A stretch of DNA of 33,611 nucleotides from SZAS-3 sp964386785 (GCA_964386785.1 CAYLUD010000011.1:1-33611); one strand, 5' to 3'. Numbered from the stretch's first letter, positions 15,939-24,153 are shown. Program-made: numbers and translations. Notes: generated by a model from the sequence alone, not told the origin.

Positions 15939-17423
15939 CTATCTTGTCAGTTCTGGATACAGGGGGAAATGGGTCAAGAGCTCACCTACCTCCCCGCGAA
16001 TTTGCGTTGCCAGTACGCTGTCTAAGGCATACTGAGAGGAGAGACCTTTCCCTCCTTCGCCGACGGTAACAGGTCGTAGATTTTTTATCACCTTTGCAAT
16101 CCAATGGGCAATCTTGCGCATCTCTGTTGTCCCCAGACCGCGAGTGGTGAGCGCAGGTGTTCCTAGACGAATACCCGATGTATATAAAGGACCCTTAGGG
16201 TCAAAAGGAATCATATTACGGTTCACTGTAATACCTACCTCTCGTAATGCCCCCTCCGCCTGACGTCCATTGATTGCAGAGGCAGAAAGATCTACGATCA
16301 ATAAATGATTGTCTGTACCTCCTGTGATCACAGATAGACCCTCTTCTATCAACCCTGCAGATAACGCTCTTGCGTTGTCTACGATCTGACGACTATAGGA
16401 AGAAAATAAGGGGGACAGGGCTTCTTCAAAGGCAATCCCTTTTGCGCCGATGATATGAGGTAATGGCCCTCCCAGCACAAGTGGACATCCTCGATTCACG
16501 CTATCTTTCCATGCTTCTTTACAGAGAACAAGACCTCCACGAGGACCTCGCAAGGTCTTATGTGTTGTAGTCGTAACGAGGTCCGCATACGGAATGGGAT
16601 TCTCTTCTCCTTGGAATACTTGCCCTGCTACCAATCCTGCAAAATGAGCCATATCTACCATCAGGACTGCCCCTACTGAGTCAGCTATTTCACGCATCTT
16701 AGCAAAATTAATGCGCCGAGAGTACGCAGAGAATCCTGCAAGTAAGATCAGAGGTCGTACCTCTTGGACCTGTTGCGCAAGAAGACCATAATCTAACTGA
16801 TGGGATTGTGGATCGACATCATATGACACAGAACGAAATAAAAGAGCTGAGATATTATTGCGATATCCATGAGTCAGGTGCCCACCAGAACGGAGTGACA
16901 GTCCCATCATGACTTGATTTCCTAGATCATGGCGCAATTGCTCAAACTCGGCTACGGAGAGTTGATCGAGTTGCTTTTTCTCTAATCGTTTGAGTTGCTG
17001 TTGAGAAATTCTTTGGTACAGAACGGCTAGAAAGGCAACGAGATTAGCATCAGCCCCTGAGTGGGGCTGTACGTAGGCATGATCTGCATGGAACAGTTGT
17101 TTAGCTAAATCTACAGTATGTTGTTCGATCTGGTCGACATGCTCACATCCGGCATAAAAACGGTGAAAGGGGAACCCTTCACTGTATTTATCAGTCAATA
17201 AATTCCCCATGGCCAACTGTACAGAAAGAGAAGAATAGTTTTCTGATGCAATTAATTTTAGGGAGCGCCGCTGATCTTCTAATTCTGCGATGATTTGATC
17301 TTTCAACCAGGGAGAGACTTCTCCCAAATGAGACAATATGGCTCGATACGCTGTGACAGCAGAAGGATGTGCATGCATGCCATCGTTATAACGCCTCCTA
17401 TTACGAATGTCTAGTAATACCAA
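15939..17423 (-). CDS. glyA: Serine hydroxymethyltransferase GlyA (chlamydial type with insertion)
   Basis: PLP enzyme that converts serine and tetrahydrofolate to glycine and methylene-tetrahydrofolate. The PLP lysine is in VTTTTHKTLRGPRGG; SENYSSLSVQLAMGNLLTDKY and PHSGADANL are clear. About 30 extra residues (ISQQQLKRLEKKQLDQL ... HDLGNQV) separate HSGADAN from SGGHLTHG, the insertion known from chlamydial GlyA and reported to be shared with some actinobacteria. Length with the TTG start (17423) is 494, close to the 497 of Chlamydia. An ATG at 17378 has TAGGAGG upstream but at a long 15-base spacing. The decayed copy at 18640-18755 differs from this region mostly at silent positions even upstream of that ATG, which supports the TTG start. 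First gene of the clpP-dapF operon. Confidence 0.93.
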   Translation of the reverse strand: MVLLDIRNRRRYNDGMHAHPSAVTAYRAILSHLGEVSPWLKDQIIAELEDQRRSLKLIASENYSSLSVQLAMGNLLTDKYSEGFPFHRFYAGCEHVDQIEQHTVDLAKQLFHADHAYVQPHSGADANLVAFLAVLYQRISQQQLKRLEKKQLDQLSVAEFEQLRHDLGNQVMMGLSLRSGGHLTHGYRNNISALLFRSVSYDVDPQSHQLDYGLLAQQVQEVRPLILLAGFSAYSRRINFAKMREIADSVGAVLMVDMAHFAGLVAGQVFQGEENPIPYADLVTTTTHKTLRGPRGGLVLCKEAWKDSVNRGCPLVLGGPLPHIIGAKGIAFEEALSPLFSSYSRQIVDNARALSAGLIEEGLSVITGGTDNHLLIVDLSASAINGRQAEGALREVGITVNRNMIPFDPKGPLYTSGIRLGTPALTTRGLGTTEMRKIAHWIAKVIKNLRPVTVGEGGKGLSSQYALDSVLATQIRGEVGELLTHFPLYPELTR

Positions 17424-17483
17424 GGCTAAAAAATAAATTACTTCGAGTTCTTAGAGATACAGGCCCGAATCTACAACGAGATA

Positions 17484-18434
17484 TTATTCATGTATCGGGG
17501 CGAGGACAGATTTAGGGATCTGATTCAGTAAAGACTTTATCTCCGCGTCGGTGGTATCCCACAGTTTGGAGCTTCGTGATGACTGAGGGATGATGATATT
17601 ATTATCTATGCACACGTCCTTAGCCCATAAGACTACTTTTTTGACCGCCCCGACTGATTCCGGCTTTTGTAAGAAGGGCGACAACGAATTTAGGATAACG
17701 GTCATCCATGTAGACTGATATTTCGATCGTAAGTCTTCAAGGGTATTAGTTGCAGTTGGATACTCCCCGTGGAATCGATCTGGGTTTGCGTTATAGGAAA
17801 TTGCAAAATGATCAGAGAGGGCATTAAATATACAATTTATGGCATCTAGTTGAAGTGTTTCTGGTGAAATGCTAAATATTGTTGCACCAAAGTGAAATAG
17901 GTCGCAAGATTGGGTAGTCTTAGCTAAAAAGCTATCGGAGAATATGACTTGCAATACAGCTATCTGACCATGATGATAAGCGAACCTAGCAAGGTGCAGT
18001 GCATCTTTCGGTGTGACCCGCTGACCTGTGAGTATCGCCACCAAAGTCGGCATCTCTGAACCTATACCTATTGTAGTAACAGAATCGAATAGGGTCATAT
18101 TCTTTTCTGGCAGCGGTGTTACAACTCCCCAAGATTCCATGCTGTTTACAAATTTTTTAACCCTGGTCGTAAGTTGATGTAATTGATAGCTTCCATAGGC
18201 AGTGAGGGCACCTCCAATCGCGAGACTAACAAAGGCTGGAGCCCATAAATTCCAGTTGGTTGGCATTGTAGTACCTACCCTATGTATGCGGCCTAATATC
18301 ATAGCTGTGATCGCAATGCCAAATCCCGCCACGATCATAAGAGCGCCTACGGAACGAGCAGTCTCAAGCCAAACGCGATTCGTGGGTATTTGTGGTGGAG
18401 AAACAGTCTTGTGTGAACTAGTTGGTATTGCCAT
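17484..18434 (-). CDS. Inc-like two-lobed membrane protein, copy 1 (hypothetical)
   Basis: 316 residues, no named family recognised. Residues 1-26 are polar with PTNRVWLETAR; 28-48 and about 68-86 are two hydrophobic lobes separated by RIHRVGTTMPTNWNLW, a bilobed hairpin like that of chlamydial inclusion-membrane proteins. Residues 90-316 are soluble, mainly helical and unrelated to anything I know. The first 90 residues are about 80 percent identical to the protein at 18835-19767, while the rest is far more divergent, as expected for a fixed targeting module with a changing effector part. The same NR-W plus hairpin layout starts the AAA+ protein at 2188. ATG at 18434 lies 7 bases after a TATAAT box. 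glyA follows after 60 bases in the same direction. Confidence 0.75.
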   Translation of the reverse strand: MAIPTSSHKTVSPPQIPTNRVWLETARSVGALMIVAGFGIAITAMILGRIHRVGTTMPTNWNLWAPAFVSLAIGGALTAYGSYQLHQLTTRVKKFVNSMESWGVVTPLPEKNMTLFDSVTTIGIGSEMPTLVAILTGQRVTPKDALHLARFAYHHGQIAVLQVIFSDSFLAKTTQSCDLFHFGATIFSISPETLQLDAINCIFNALSDHFAISYNANPDRFHGEYPTATNTLEDLRSKYQSTWMTVILNSLSPFLQKPESVGAVKKVVLWAKDVCIDNNIIIPQSSRSSKLWDTTDAEIKSLLNQIPKSVLAPIHE

Positions 18435-18441
18435 GAAATAT

Positions 18442-18470
18442 ATTATATGCTAATTGTTTTTTTGTGTCAT
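18442..18470 (-). promoter_or_regulatory. Promoter of Inc-like copy 1, abutting the start codon
   Basis: Minus strand: ATGACA (18465-18470), a 17-base spacer and a perfect TATAAT (18442-18447), then 7 bases to the ATG. The expected transcript would start at or within a base or two of the ATG. Confidence 0.65.
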
Positions 18471-18508
18471 TGTTTTTCTGATTTGCAATCGTTTTTATTG
18501 TAATAATT

Positions 18509-18633
18509 TTTTTTAATTACGGTGTCGCAAATGCCGTGCACTGTAAACCATGTGAGAATGGGTGTCCCATATTCCGGGCGGATTACATTTCAGAACAGAG
18601 TGTTGCAATGGGCTCCATTCCAGCATTTCTCAT
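18509..18633 (-). repeat. Duplicated upstream segment, copy A
   Basis: About 125 bases, beginning at TTAATTACGG and including GAATGGGTGTCCCATATTCC, recur at 19835-19959 at roughly 85 percent identity. Both lie just upstream of an Inc-like gene. It is either a retained regulatory segment or a decayed continuation of the glyA copy next to it. Confidence 0.85.
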
Positions 18634-18639
18634 ATCCAT

Positions 18640-18755
18640 GTCCATATTGGTACACATGTCCTAATCTATATGCTGTGCAAGCAGAAGGTGAGCGTGCATG
18701 CTATGGTTGTAATCCCTCCTATTGCGAATATCTAATAATACGAAGATTACAACCA
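18640..18755 (-). pseudogene. Decayed 5' fragment of glyA
   Basis: The minus strand encodes LLDIRNRRDYNHSMHAH, against LLDIRNRRRYNDGMHAH at the start of intact glyA, with about seven silent and three replacement differences. A one-base deletion soon after shifts the frame and a TAG follows. Similarity continues on the other side through the intergenic stretch: 18760-18797 matches 17455-17493, the gap between copy 1 and glyA. This is therefore the remnant of a tandem duplication of an [Inc-like gene + glyA] unit. Downstream (below about 18660) the match to glyA becomes unclear. Confidence 0.75.
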
Positions 18756-18834
18756 AGATCTGATACAGGCTTGAAATCGCAACGGGATGTTGTCCATGCG
18801 TGTCATCTATTAGGGATAATGTGGCGAATCCTGC

Positions 18835-19767
18835 TCAGGTGGTGGCTTTGATTTTATTTAGTGCATCACATACCTCTTTCGCCTCGGATTTCCAGATCTC
18901 GCCTGTTTGAGATCTTTGAGAGATCTTGATATGCAAGTGCTCGCATGTCTCTACAGCCCATGACACGATGAGCTCGGGCTCCGTATTCTTTTTATTAGAC
19001 AGCTGGTTAATTGCAGGGAGTCCATTGAGGATAGCGGTCAGCCATCTATACTGGTATTCCTGAAGGGGCTTTGCATAAGTGTACGGGTAATAAGGCGAAA
19101 CGTAGTAACATGGATGTGTATCATAGAAAATTTGGAAGTTAATTTGGAGGGCATTGAATGCATGCACTGCGCATCTGTAATTAGGTAGAATTGTTTTTGC
19201 TAACGCATCTTTAGGCCCTTCAAATAGCTCGTTATGACATTGAAATAGCAGGGAAGATTGCGCAATCTTCCCTAGAAACTCATCAGAAAAAATGCATTGC
19301 AACACCTCAAAACAAGCGTTCTGATAAGACCACATAGCAAGGTCCAAAGCATCTTGCTGTTCAACCTTCTCGCCCTTGAGTATTGCTAAGAAAGTCGATA
19401 GTTCAGCACTTTGCATTGCAGCTCTCTCGTTGGAGGCTTTTGCAGGGTTACACCATAGAGCAGGGTTACACCATAGAGAAGCATAGTTGTTTGCTCTGGT
19501 CCTAATTTGATGCAATTGATACCCTCCATAGGCAGTGAGAGCAACTCCAACCGCAAGACTAACAAAGGCTGGAGCCCATACATTCCAGTTCATTGGAATC
19601 GTAGTGCCTACCCTGTGTGCACAGCCTAGTATCAAAGCTGCAATCGCAATGCCGATTCCGGCCACAATCATGAGAGCGCCTATGAGACGAGCGGTCTCAA
19701 GCCAAACGCGATTCGTCGGTATTTTTGGTATAGGAGGGTTTGTGTTTGAATTAGTCTCTGTGCACAT
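18835..19767 (-). CDS. Inc-like two-lobed membrane protein, copy 2 (hypothetical)
   Basis: 310 residues, paralogue of the 17484-18434 protein. Polar N-terminus with IPTNRVWLETAR, hydrophobic lobes at about 28-48 and 68-86 around CAHRVGTTIPMNWNVW, then YGGYQLHQ and a helical soluble part. The soluble parts still align loosely (TFLAILKGEKVEQQDALDLA against TLVAILTGQRVTPKDALHLA; WLTAILNGL against WMTVILNSL). A doubled LWCNPA peptide follows the second lobe. ATG at 19767 lies 10 bases after TATAAT with no ribosome-binding site. The stop comes slightly before the point where copy 1 ends, and the old tail sequence persists downstream. Function unknown; an inclusion-membrane location is inferred from architecture only. 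Confidence 0.75.
   Translation of the reverse strand: MCTETNSNTNPPIPKIPTNRVWLETARLIGALMIVAGIGIAIAALILGCAHRVGTTIPMNWNVWAPAFVSLAVGVALTAYGGYQLHQIRTRANNYASLWCNPALWCNPAKASNERAAMQSAELSTFLAILKGEKVEQQDALDLAMWSYQNACFEVLQCIFSDEFLGKIAQSSLLFQCHNELFEGPKDALAKTILPNYRCAVHAFNALQINFQIFYDTHPCYYVSPYYPYTYAKPLQEYQYRWLTAILNGLPAINQLSNKKNTEPELIVSWAVETCEHLHIKISQRSQTGEIWKSEAKEVCDALNKIKATT
19443..19478 (-). repeat. 18-bp perfect tandem duplication in Inc-like copy 2
   Basis: CAGGGTTACACCATAGAG occurs twice head to tail and encodes the doubled LWCNPA. It is absent from copy 1, so it arose after the duplication. Confidence 0.9.
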
Positions 19768-19777
19768 TGTGAAAAAT

Positions 19778-19783
19778 ATTATA
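19778..19783 (-). promoter_or_regulatory. -10 box of Inc-like copy 2
   Basis: TATAAT on the minus strand, 10 bases before the ATG at 19767. The -35 region is not close to consensus and lies in an A-rich tract. Confidence 0.5.
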
Positions 19784-19834
19784 AACGAACTGTTTTTTTT
19801 GTTTCGTTTTTTTTATTTTGTTTTGAGTGATTTA

Positions 19835-19959
19835 TTTTTTTAATTACGGCATCGCAAATGCCGTGTGCTGTGCACTATGTGAGAATGGGTGTCCCATATT
19901 CCACGCTCATTACATTTCAGAAGAGAGTGTTGTAACGGGCTCCATTCACGTGTTTTTCA
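19835..19959 (-). repeat. Duplicated upstream segment, copy B
   Basis: Counterpart of 18509-18633, with the same position relative to Inc-like copy 2. Its presence here implies that copy 2 was also once preceded by a further unit, now gone. Confidence 0.85.
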
Positions 19960-20434
19960 TGCCCACTGCCTAATGTGCCACAGCTTCAACAGGAGAGCTC
20001 CCCTCTATGAGGCTTCTGAAGTTTCAGTATTGTTAGATACGAGAAAACATCACATTATCGTATAGATCCACATTTGATTGTGACAGGGGCATCGGCTGCT
20101 CTGTGTCCGATGCTTTGTGGAGCCGAATCAGAATAAGTCTATCTATATTCTTGCTGCACGCGTATTTCCCATGTGTAAATAATCTATTCTAATGAGTAAA
20201 AAATACAGAATATGGGGGATCAAGTAACATGCTCTGTTTTTAAGACAGAATCTTATAAGTCATTTTCATGGATTGTTGTGTTCACTGGAGCAATCGAAAT
20301 ACCTGGTTACAGATGCCGAGAAACCTCGATAGGTGGCATATATGTCCACGTATTTTCAGTGGGGATTTTCCAGCTATTGACGGATAAATCAAACATCGCT
20401 ATCGTCTTTATCTGTTTTACCCAGGGGATTCTTC
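19960..20434. other. Gene-free stretch upstream of cdsZ
   Basis: No convincing gene. The open frame at 20212-20700 on the plus strand has no family likeness and runs into cdsZ in another frame. A 7-bp inverted repeat GCATCGG...CCGATGC (20089-20113) followed by TTTG is the only structure seen and could be a weak terminator. The cdsZ promoter should lie here but was not identified. Confidence 0.5.
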
Positions 20435-21211
20435 ATGCAAGACGCTTTTCATGCTCTGCTTTCCATTCAAGAATTAGATGTGAAGATGGTTCGACTCATG
20501 CAATTAAAAGAGCAGAGAAGAAAAGAATTAAAGAAATTATTTTCTCTACAGAAAGATGTCGCGAAGCAAGTGTCCGAAAAAGAAGAGCAAATCAAATCTC
20601 TAAAACTAGAGATTCGTGCTGGGGAAGTCCAAATCAAAGAAATCGAATCCCGAGTTTCTCAGCTCGAAGCGCAGCAAGCTGCTGTAAAGAAAATGGATGA
20701 GTTTAATGCTCTCACACAAGAGTTAACGCAGTTTGGGCGCGATCGACACGCTACAGAACAAAAATTAAGCGAATTGACAGATCAGCTGGCTTCAGAGGAA
20801 GATCTTCTTGTTGCGCTCAAAGAGAATTGCAAAAATGAAGAAGCCAATGGTCGAGCTCTAGAAAAAGAGATTGTTGAAGCTGTCGAAACAATTAATCAAG
20901 AAGGTAAAGAGCTTCTTAAAGCGAGAGAAGAACAGTCCGCTCATGTCGATCCAGACCTTCTAGCTATCTATGAGCGTCTTTTAAAGAATAAAAAAGATCG
21001 CGTTGTCGTTCCTATTGAAAATCGTACGTGCGGGGGATGTCATATTGTCTTGACGCCGCAACACGAAAATCAAGTCCGTCAAGCAGATCGCATCGTTTTC
21101 TGTGAACATTGTTCACGTGTTCTCTATTGGCCTGAAACGGTATCGGAAATGGAAGAAGAGGGAGCTGCCTCTCGTCGCCGACGTCGTCGAGCCTCGTCTC
21201 CATCTGCATAA
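20435..21211 (+). CDS. cdsZ: CdsZ-like coiled-coil zinc-ribbon protein (CT398 homologue)
   Basis: 258 residues: a long antiparallel coiled coil (about 10-170) and a C-terminal zinc ribbon with CGGC (C199, C202) and CEHC (C223, C226), then an acidic stretch and an arginine run. This is the architecture of chlamydial CT398, named CdsZ and reported to interact with type III secretion components and sigma-54. ATG at 20435 has AGGGGAT upstream. It implies that the organism has a type III system. In C. trachomatis CT398 adjoins kpsF (CT399); here the two are 12 kb apart with the glyA operon and Inc-like genes between. Confidence 0.88.
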   Translation: MQDAFHALLSIQELDVKMVRLMQLKEQRRKELKKLFSLQKDVAKQVSEKEEQIKSLKLEIRAGEVQIKEIESRVSQLEAQQAAVKKMDEFNALTQELTQFGRDRHATEQKLSELTDQLASEEDLLVALKENCKNEEANGRALEKEIVEAVETINQEGKELLKAREEQSAHVDPDLLAIYERLLKNKKDRVVVPIENRTCGGCHIVLTPQHENQVRQADRIVFCEHCSRVLYWPETVSEMEEEGAASRRRRRRASSPSA

Positions 21212-21341
21212 TACCAACTATCTGTCGCACTTGTAAGCTTGTTTCTTCCCCCCATCAGGGCAGGTTATGGGTTGTAGCAGTCGCATTATTATCTTGCTCC
21301 CTGCATATAGGGGGCTGGCTTGCTATTGCAAGTTTTCATAC

Positions 21342-21360
21342 TAGATAGACTGTCTATCTA
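21342..21360. promoter_or_regulatory. 19-bp inverted repeat between cdsZ and tRNA-Gln
   Basis: TAGATAGAC, one base, GTCTATCTA. It lies between two convergent genes, so a transcription stop is as likely as an operator. A smaller hairpin CTTGC-TATT-GCAAG followed by TTTT is at about 21319-21336. Confidence 0.35.
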
Positions 21361-21458
21361 CTACCGATGGCTGCTATTCCGCGATGTATAATAGGGGGTA
21401 ATGATCTTTCTTTTGATGAAAATACGATGCGATTCAGGGAAATTAATATAACAAAAAG

Positions 21459-21530
21459 TTGGGGTGGAAGGATTCGAACCTCCGATACACGGTACCAAAA
21501 ACCGCTGCCTTACCACTTGGCTACACCCCA
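21459..21530 (-). tRNA. tRNA-Gln (UUG)
   Basis: 72 bases on the minus strand. Acceptor arms TGGGGTG/CACCCCA, D arm GCC...GGC, anticodon stem GCGGT/ACCGT with loop TTTTGGT giving anticodon TTG, five-base variable loop and T arm GGAGG-TTCGAAT-CCTTC. Discriminator A; no encoded CCA, and a T-run follows that could end transcription. Confidence 0.95.
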
Positions 21531-21547
21531 GGGAAAAGATAGAGAGG

Positions 21548-21576
21548 AGTGTAGCGTTGCAAGAAATTAAATTCAA
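21548..21576 (-). promoter_or_regulatory. Promoter of tRNA-Gln
   Basis: Minus strand TTGAAT (21571-21576), 17 bases, TACACT (21548-21553), about 17 bases before the tRNA 5' end. It lies in the divergent gap to glgA. Confidence 0.5.
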
Positions 21577-21592
21577 CCACTAGATTGCAGAG

Positions 21593-22894
21593 ATGAAGAT
21601 TGTTCATGTAGCAGCAGAATTGGCTCCAATCGCTAAAATCGGGGGCCTTGCAGATGTGCTCCAAGGTCTTCCCGCAGAACTTGTGCGACAGGGCCATACA
21701 GTCGAGGTGTGGGTCCCTCCGTACTCATGGCTCTCTCCTCAAGTTTTAGCGGGATATCCGTTTGTGGTGAGAGCATTGGATGTCCCCAATTTTGATGGTT
21801 CCTATATTTATGGAGCAGACGATGTCGAACGATTTGCTCATTTTTCTCGCGCCGCAGCAGAGCTTGCACGGAAAGAATCTTACGATGTGATGCATGTGCA
21901 TGATTGGCATACAGCATGCATCGCACGATGGGTGCCAAGAGTTGTATTGACGCTGCATAACCTTTCTTATTTTGGAGCTTGTTCTGCCGCATTATTGGAA
22001 CGCATTGGGTGTGGTCTTGATCCCCGCTATCAAGGGCCTGAGGGGTATAGCTTACTACGTGTAGGCCTTGTCCATGCTGCTGCTATTACCACGGTATCAC
22101 CAACCTATGCTCAACAAATTCTTAGTCCAGAATACGGATATGGTTTTGCAGCATGGCTGCAACAGCGTGGTGTAACAGGAATTCTTAATGGCATTGATGA
22201 AGAGTATTGGGATCCTCACATGGATAGATATCTATATGCCCCATATCATGCAGACTGTTGCAGAGGAAAGCAGGATCACCAAAAAGAATTTTGTGAACGG
22301 CATGGTGTTCCTCAGCTCGCTCCTATCGTAGCCTCGATCGCAAGACTCGTATGGCAGAAAGGGATTGAAGCTCTTGAGTCTGCCGTTCGTGCAACGTGCG
22401 AAATGGGAGGAGTCTATCTGCTGTTGGGTTCTGTGTCGGATATGGAGACACAAGAGAAATTTATAAGATTACAACAACAGTATGGAAATCATCTGTTTTT
22501 GCAGTTTGCTTCAGACGAAGCACTTGCTCATCGTGTATATGGAGCAGCTGATCTTTTTGTGGTTCCGTCGCGATTTGAGCCATGTGGTTTAACACAGTTG
22601 ATAGCGATGCGATACGGCGCTGTCCCAATTGTGCATGCAACAGGTGGATTGGCAGATAGCATAGAACATCAAGTGACCGGGTTTACCTTTTCTCCCTACG
22701 ATCCTAATATATGCTATGAGGTGTGCAAAACAAGTGTGCAATTCTTCCGCGATCAGCCTGTAGAATGGAGAGCCTTGCAAGAGAGGGGAATGAAGCGCTC
22801 AGTTGGGTGGAAGGCCTCAGCTCAAGCCTATAGTAAGCTGTACTTGAGTTGCTGTTCGGGCGTAACAGGTGATGCTCCCTGTTCGGGGTCGTAA
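21593..22894 (+). CDS. glgA: Glycogen synthase GlgA
   Basis: Transfers glucose from ADP-glucose to glycogen; GT5 family. Signature pieces: KIGGLADVLQGLP near the N-terminus (nucleotide-sugar binding lysine), HVHDWHTA, LTLHNLSYFG, NGIDEEYWDP, and the EPCGLTQL box of the C-terminal Rossmann domain. 433 residues is about 40 shorter than the usual 470-480, mainly through a contracted N-terminal region before ERFAHFSRAA; the catalytic motifs remain. It is the equivalent of CT798, which also stands ahead of ctc-pth-rpsF in Chlamydia. It converges with RNase P RNA. Confidence 0.95.
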   Translation: MKIVHVAAELAPIAKIGGLADVLQGLPAELVRQGHTVEVWVPPYSWLSPQVLAGYPFVVRALDVPNFDGSYIYGADDVERFAHFSRAAAELARKESYDVMHVHDWHTACIARWVPRVVLTLHNLSYFGACSAALLERIGCGLDPRYQGPEGYSLLRVGLVHAAAITTVSPTYAQQILSPEYGYGFAAWLQQRGVTGILNGIDEEYWDPHMDRYLYAPYHADCCRGKQDHQKEFCERHGVPQLAPIVASIARLVWQKGIEALESAVRATCEMGGVYLLLGSVSDMETQEKFIRLQQQYGNHLFLQFASDEALAHRVYGAADLFVVPSRFEPCGLTQLIAMRYGAVPIVHATGGLADSIEHQVTGFTFSPYDPNICYEVCKTSVQFFRDQPVEWRALQERGMKRSVGWKASAQAYSKLYLSCCSGVTGDAPCSGS

Positions 22895-22931
22895 CAGTTG
22901 CGTGCATGACATTCGGACTGCGGAGTAAAAA

Positions 22932-23276
22932 GAAATGGGAAGGAGATAAGCCGGATTTTGTCGTGGGCAATCATTTATCTAGGGATCCTGTCACCAAGAT
23001 CCTCAAGCGAACTAGAGGGGTGATCGCGAAAGAGACGACCTAGTCACCCCTGCTCTTGCTTCGGATAGGGTTTGCATCCCTCGATGGTTGCCCATCAAGA
23101 GCCTCGCTCCCTAAGCGAGGATTTTCATCCTCCCCAGATGAATCTGGCGGTCTGTTTTCTGTTGCACTTTCCGTAGCCTTGCGGCCCCCAGTCTTTCACT
23201 GGTATCCTCTTTCTAATGAAGTCCGGACTTTCCTCTCTCCACATCATTGGACAGCGATTGCCTTCCTTCCCATTCA
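22932..23276 (-). ncRNA. rnpB: RNase P RNA (type A)
   Basis: Catalytic RNA that removes tRNA 5' leaders. On the minus strand the conserved GAGGAAAGTCCGGAC block (about 23223-23238) is followed about 280 bases later by the conserved 3' block GACAAAATCCGGCTTATC (22945-22962). The ends pair to form P1: AATGGGAAGGA (23264-23274) with TCCTTCCCATT (22934-22944), which sets the limits to within a few bases. A T-rich run follows the 3' end. An open frame of 127 codons on the opposite strand is a shadow. Confidence 0.93.
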
Positions 23277-23283
23277 GACAAGT

Positions 23284-23289
23284 AGTATA
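23284..23289 (-). promoter_or_regulatory. -10 box of rnpB
   Basis: TATACT on the minus strand, 7 bases before the RNA 5' end deduced from P1 pairing, which is the right distance. No clear -35. Confidence 0.5.
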
Positions 23290-23322
23290 GGCAACCTCCT
23301 GGATTGTGTGGAGCAAAATCTT

Positions 23323-23366
23323 ACCCCTATCGGTGGATGTCTCAGCGACGTCCACGAAATAGGGGT
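23323..23366. promoter_or_regulatory. Strong two-part hairpin between rnpB and ctc
   Basis: ACCCCTAT pairs with ATAGGGGT, and inside it GTGGATGT pairs with ACGTCCAC (one G-T), around a 7-base loop with a small bulge. No T-run follows on either strand, so it is not an ordinary terminator. It sits about 210 bases upstream of ctc and 47 bases upstream of rnpB. Confidence 0.45.
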
Positions 23367-23575
23367 CTTAATATGTGCTCATGCCATTTCCATATTCGGT
23401 GCATCTAGGGTAATTCGATGCGCAACCATGTGCAACTGAACGGTGGGCGAGCCGCATTGCTGATAACAATAAAATTTAAACTATCCGTGGCGGAGATGGC
23501 GTGTGAAAAGCCTTGTCGAGAAAACGAGTGTTGCACTATACTCCTCACTCGTTAGAAGACGGGAGAGATCAACCC

Positions 23576-24133
23576 ATGAAATTACATGTGACTAGTCGTC
23601 AGGCGGAAAAAAAGTCGGAAATCAATAGGATTCGTCGAGAGGGTAATGTTCCTGTCGTAATCTATTCCAAGGGCGCCCCAGGTCGTCTTGGAGTGGTGAA
23701 TGGTACCGAGTTTAGAAAAATATTACAATCGATTGAGCCTGGCACTCTGTCCTCTAAGATTTTAGAGTTGGATGTCGATGGGAAAATCGTGCGAGCATTA
23801 GTGAAAGAAGTGCAGTATCATCCCACAACTTACAATGTCCAACATTTGGATTTTGTAGAGTTGATTGAAGGTCACCCTGTAGTTTTGAATGTGCCGTTAA
23901 AATTATTGGGAGCTGTGGACTGCTCTGGGGTGAAATTGGGCGGGATTTTGCGTCAGATCCTTCGTCACGTGAAAATGCGTTGTCTTCCTGCGCGCATTCC
24001 TGCAAGCATTGAGTATGATGTGAAAAATCTAGAGATTGGGGCGTCGATTCGAGTGGCGGATCTTGCAATTCCTCAGGGTGTTTCTCTACAGTGCAATCCT
24101 CAAGATATTGCCTTAGTTATTTCTAGGAAGTAA
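23576..24133 (+). CDS. rplY: 50S ribosomal protein L25/general stress protein Ctc
   Basis: 185 residues with the L25 N-terminal 5S-rRNA-binding domain (TSRQAEKKSEINRIRREGNVPVVIYSKG) and the C-terminal TL5/Ctc beta domain (VDCSGVKLGGILRQILRHV). It follows chlamydial Ctc (CT799) closely. The start ATG at 23576 has GGGAGAG 9 bases upstream; a longer frame from 23513 has no support. It is first in the run ctc-pth-rpsF-rpsR-rplI. Confidence 0.93.
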   Translation: MKLHVTSRQAEKKSEINRIRREGNVPVVIYSKGAPGRLGVVNGTEFRKILQSIEPGTLSSKILELDVDGKIVRALVKEVQYHPTTYNVQHLDFVELIEGHPVVLNVPLKLLGAVDCSGVKLGGILRQILRHVKMRCLPARIPASIEYDVKNLEIGASIRVADLAIPQGVSLQCNPQDIALVISRK

Positions 24134-24153
24134 AGGATCGTCCATAGGAAGGG

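Noticed and set aside
18522..18851. 109-codon plus-strand frame between the Inc-like genes
   Set aside because: It covers the duplicated segment and the glyA remnant in antisense; copy B does not keep the frame.
20212..20700. 162-codon open frame upstream of and overlapping cdsZ
   Set aside because: It runs in another frame through the coiled-coil coding region of cdsZ, has unusual composition and resembles no family.
23056..23439. 127-codon open frame on the plus strand
   Set aside because: It lies antisense to RNase P RNA and its upstream region; conserved bases there are explained by the RNA.
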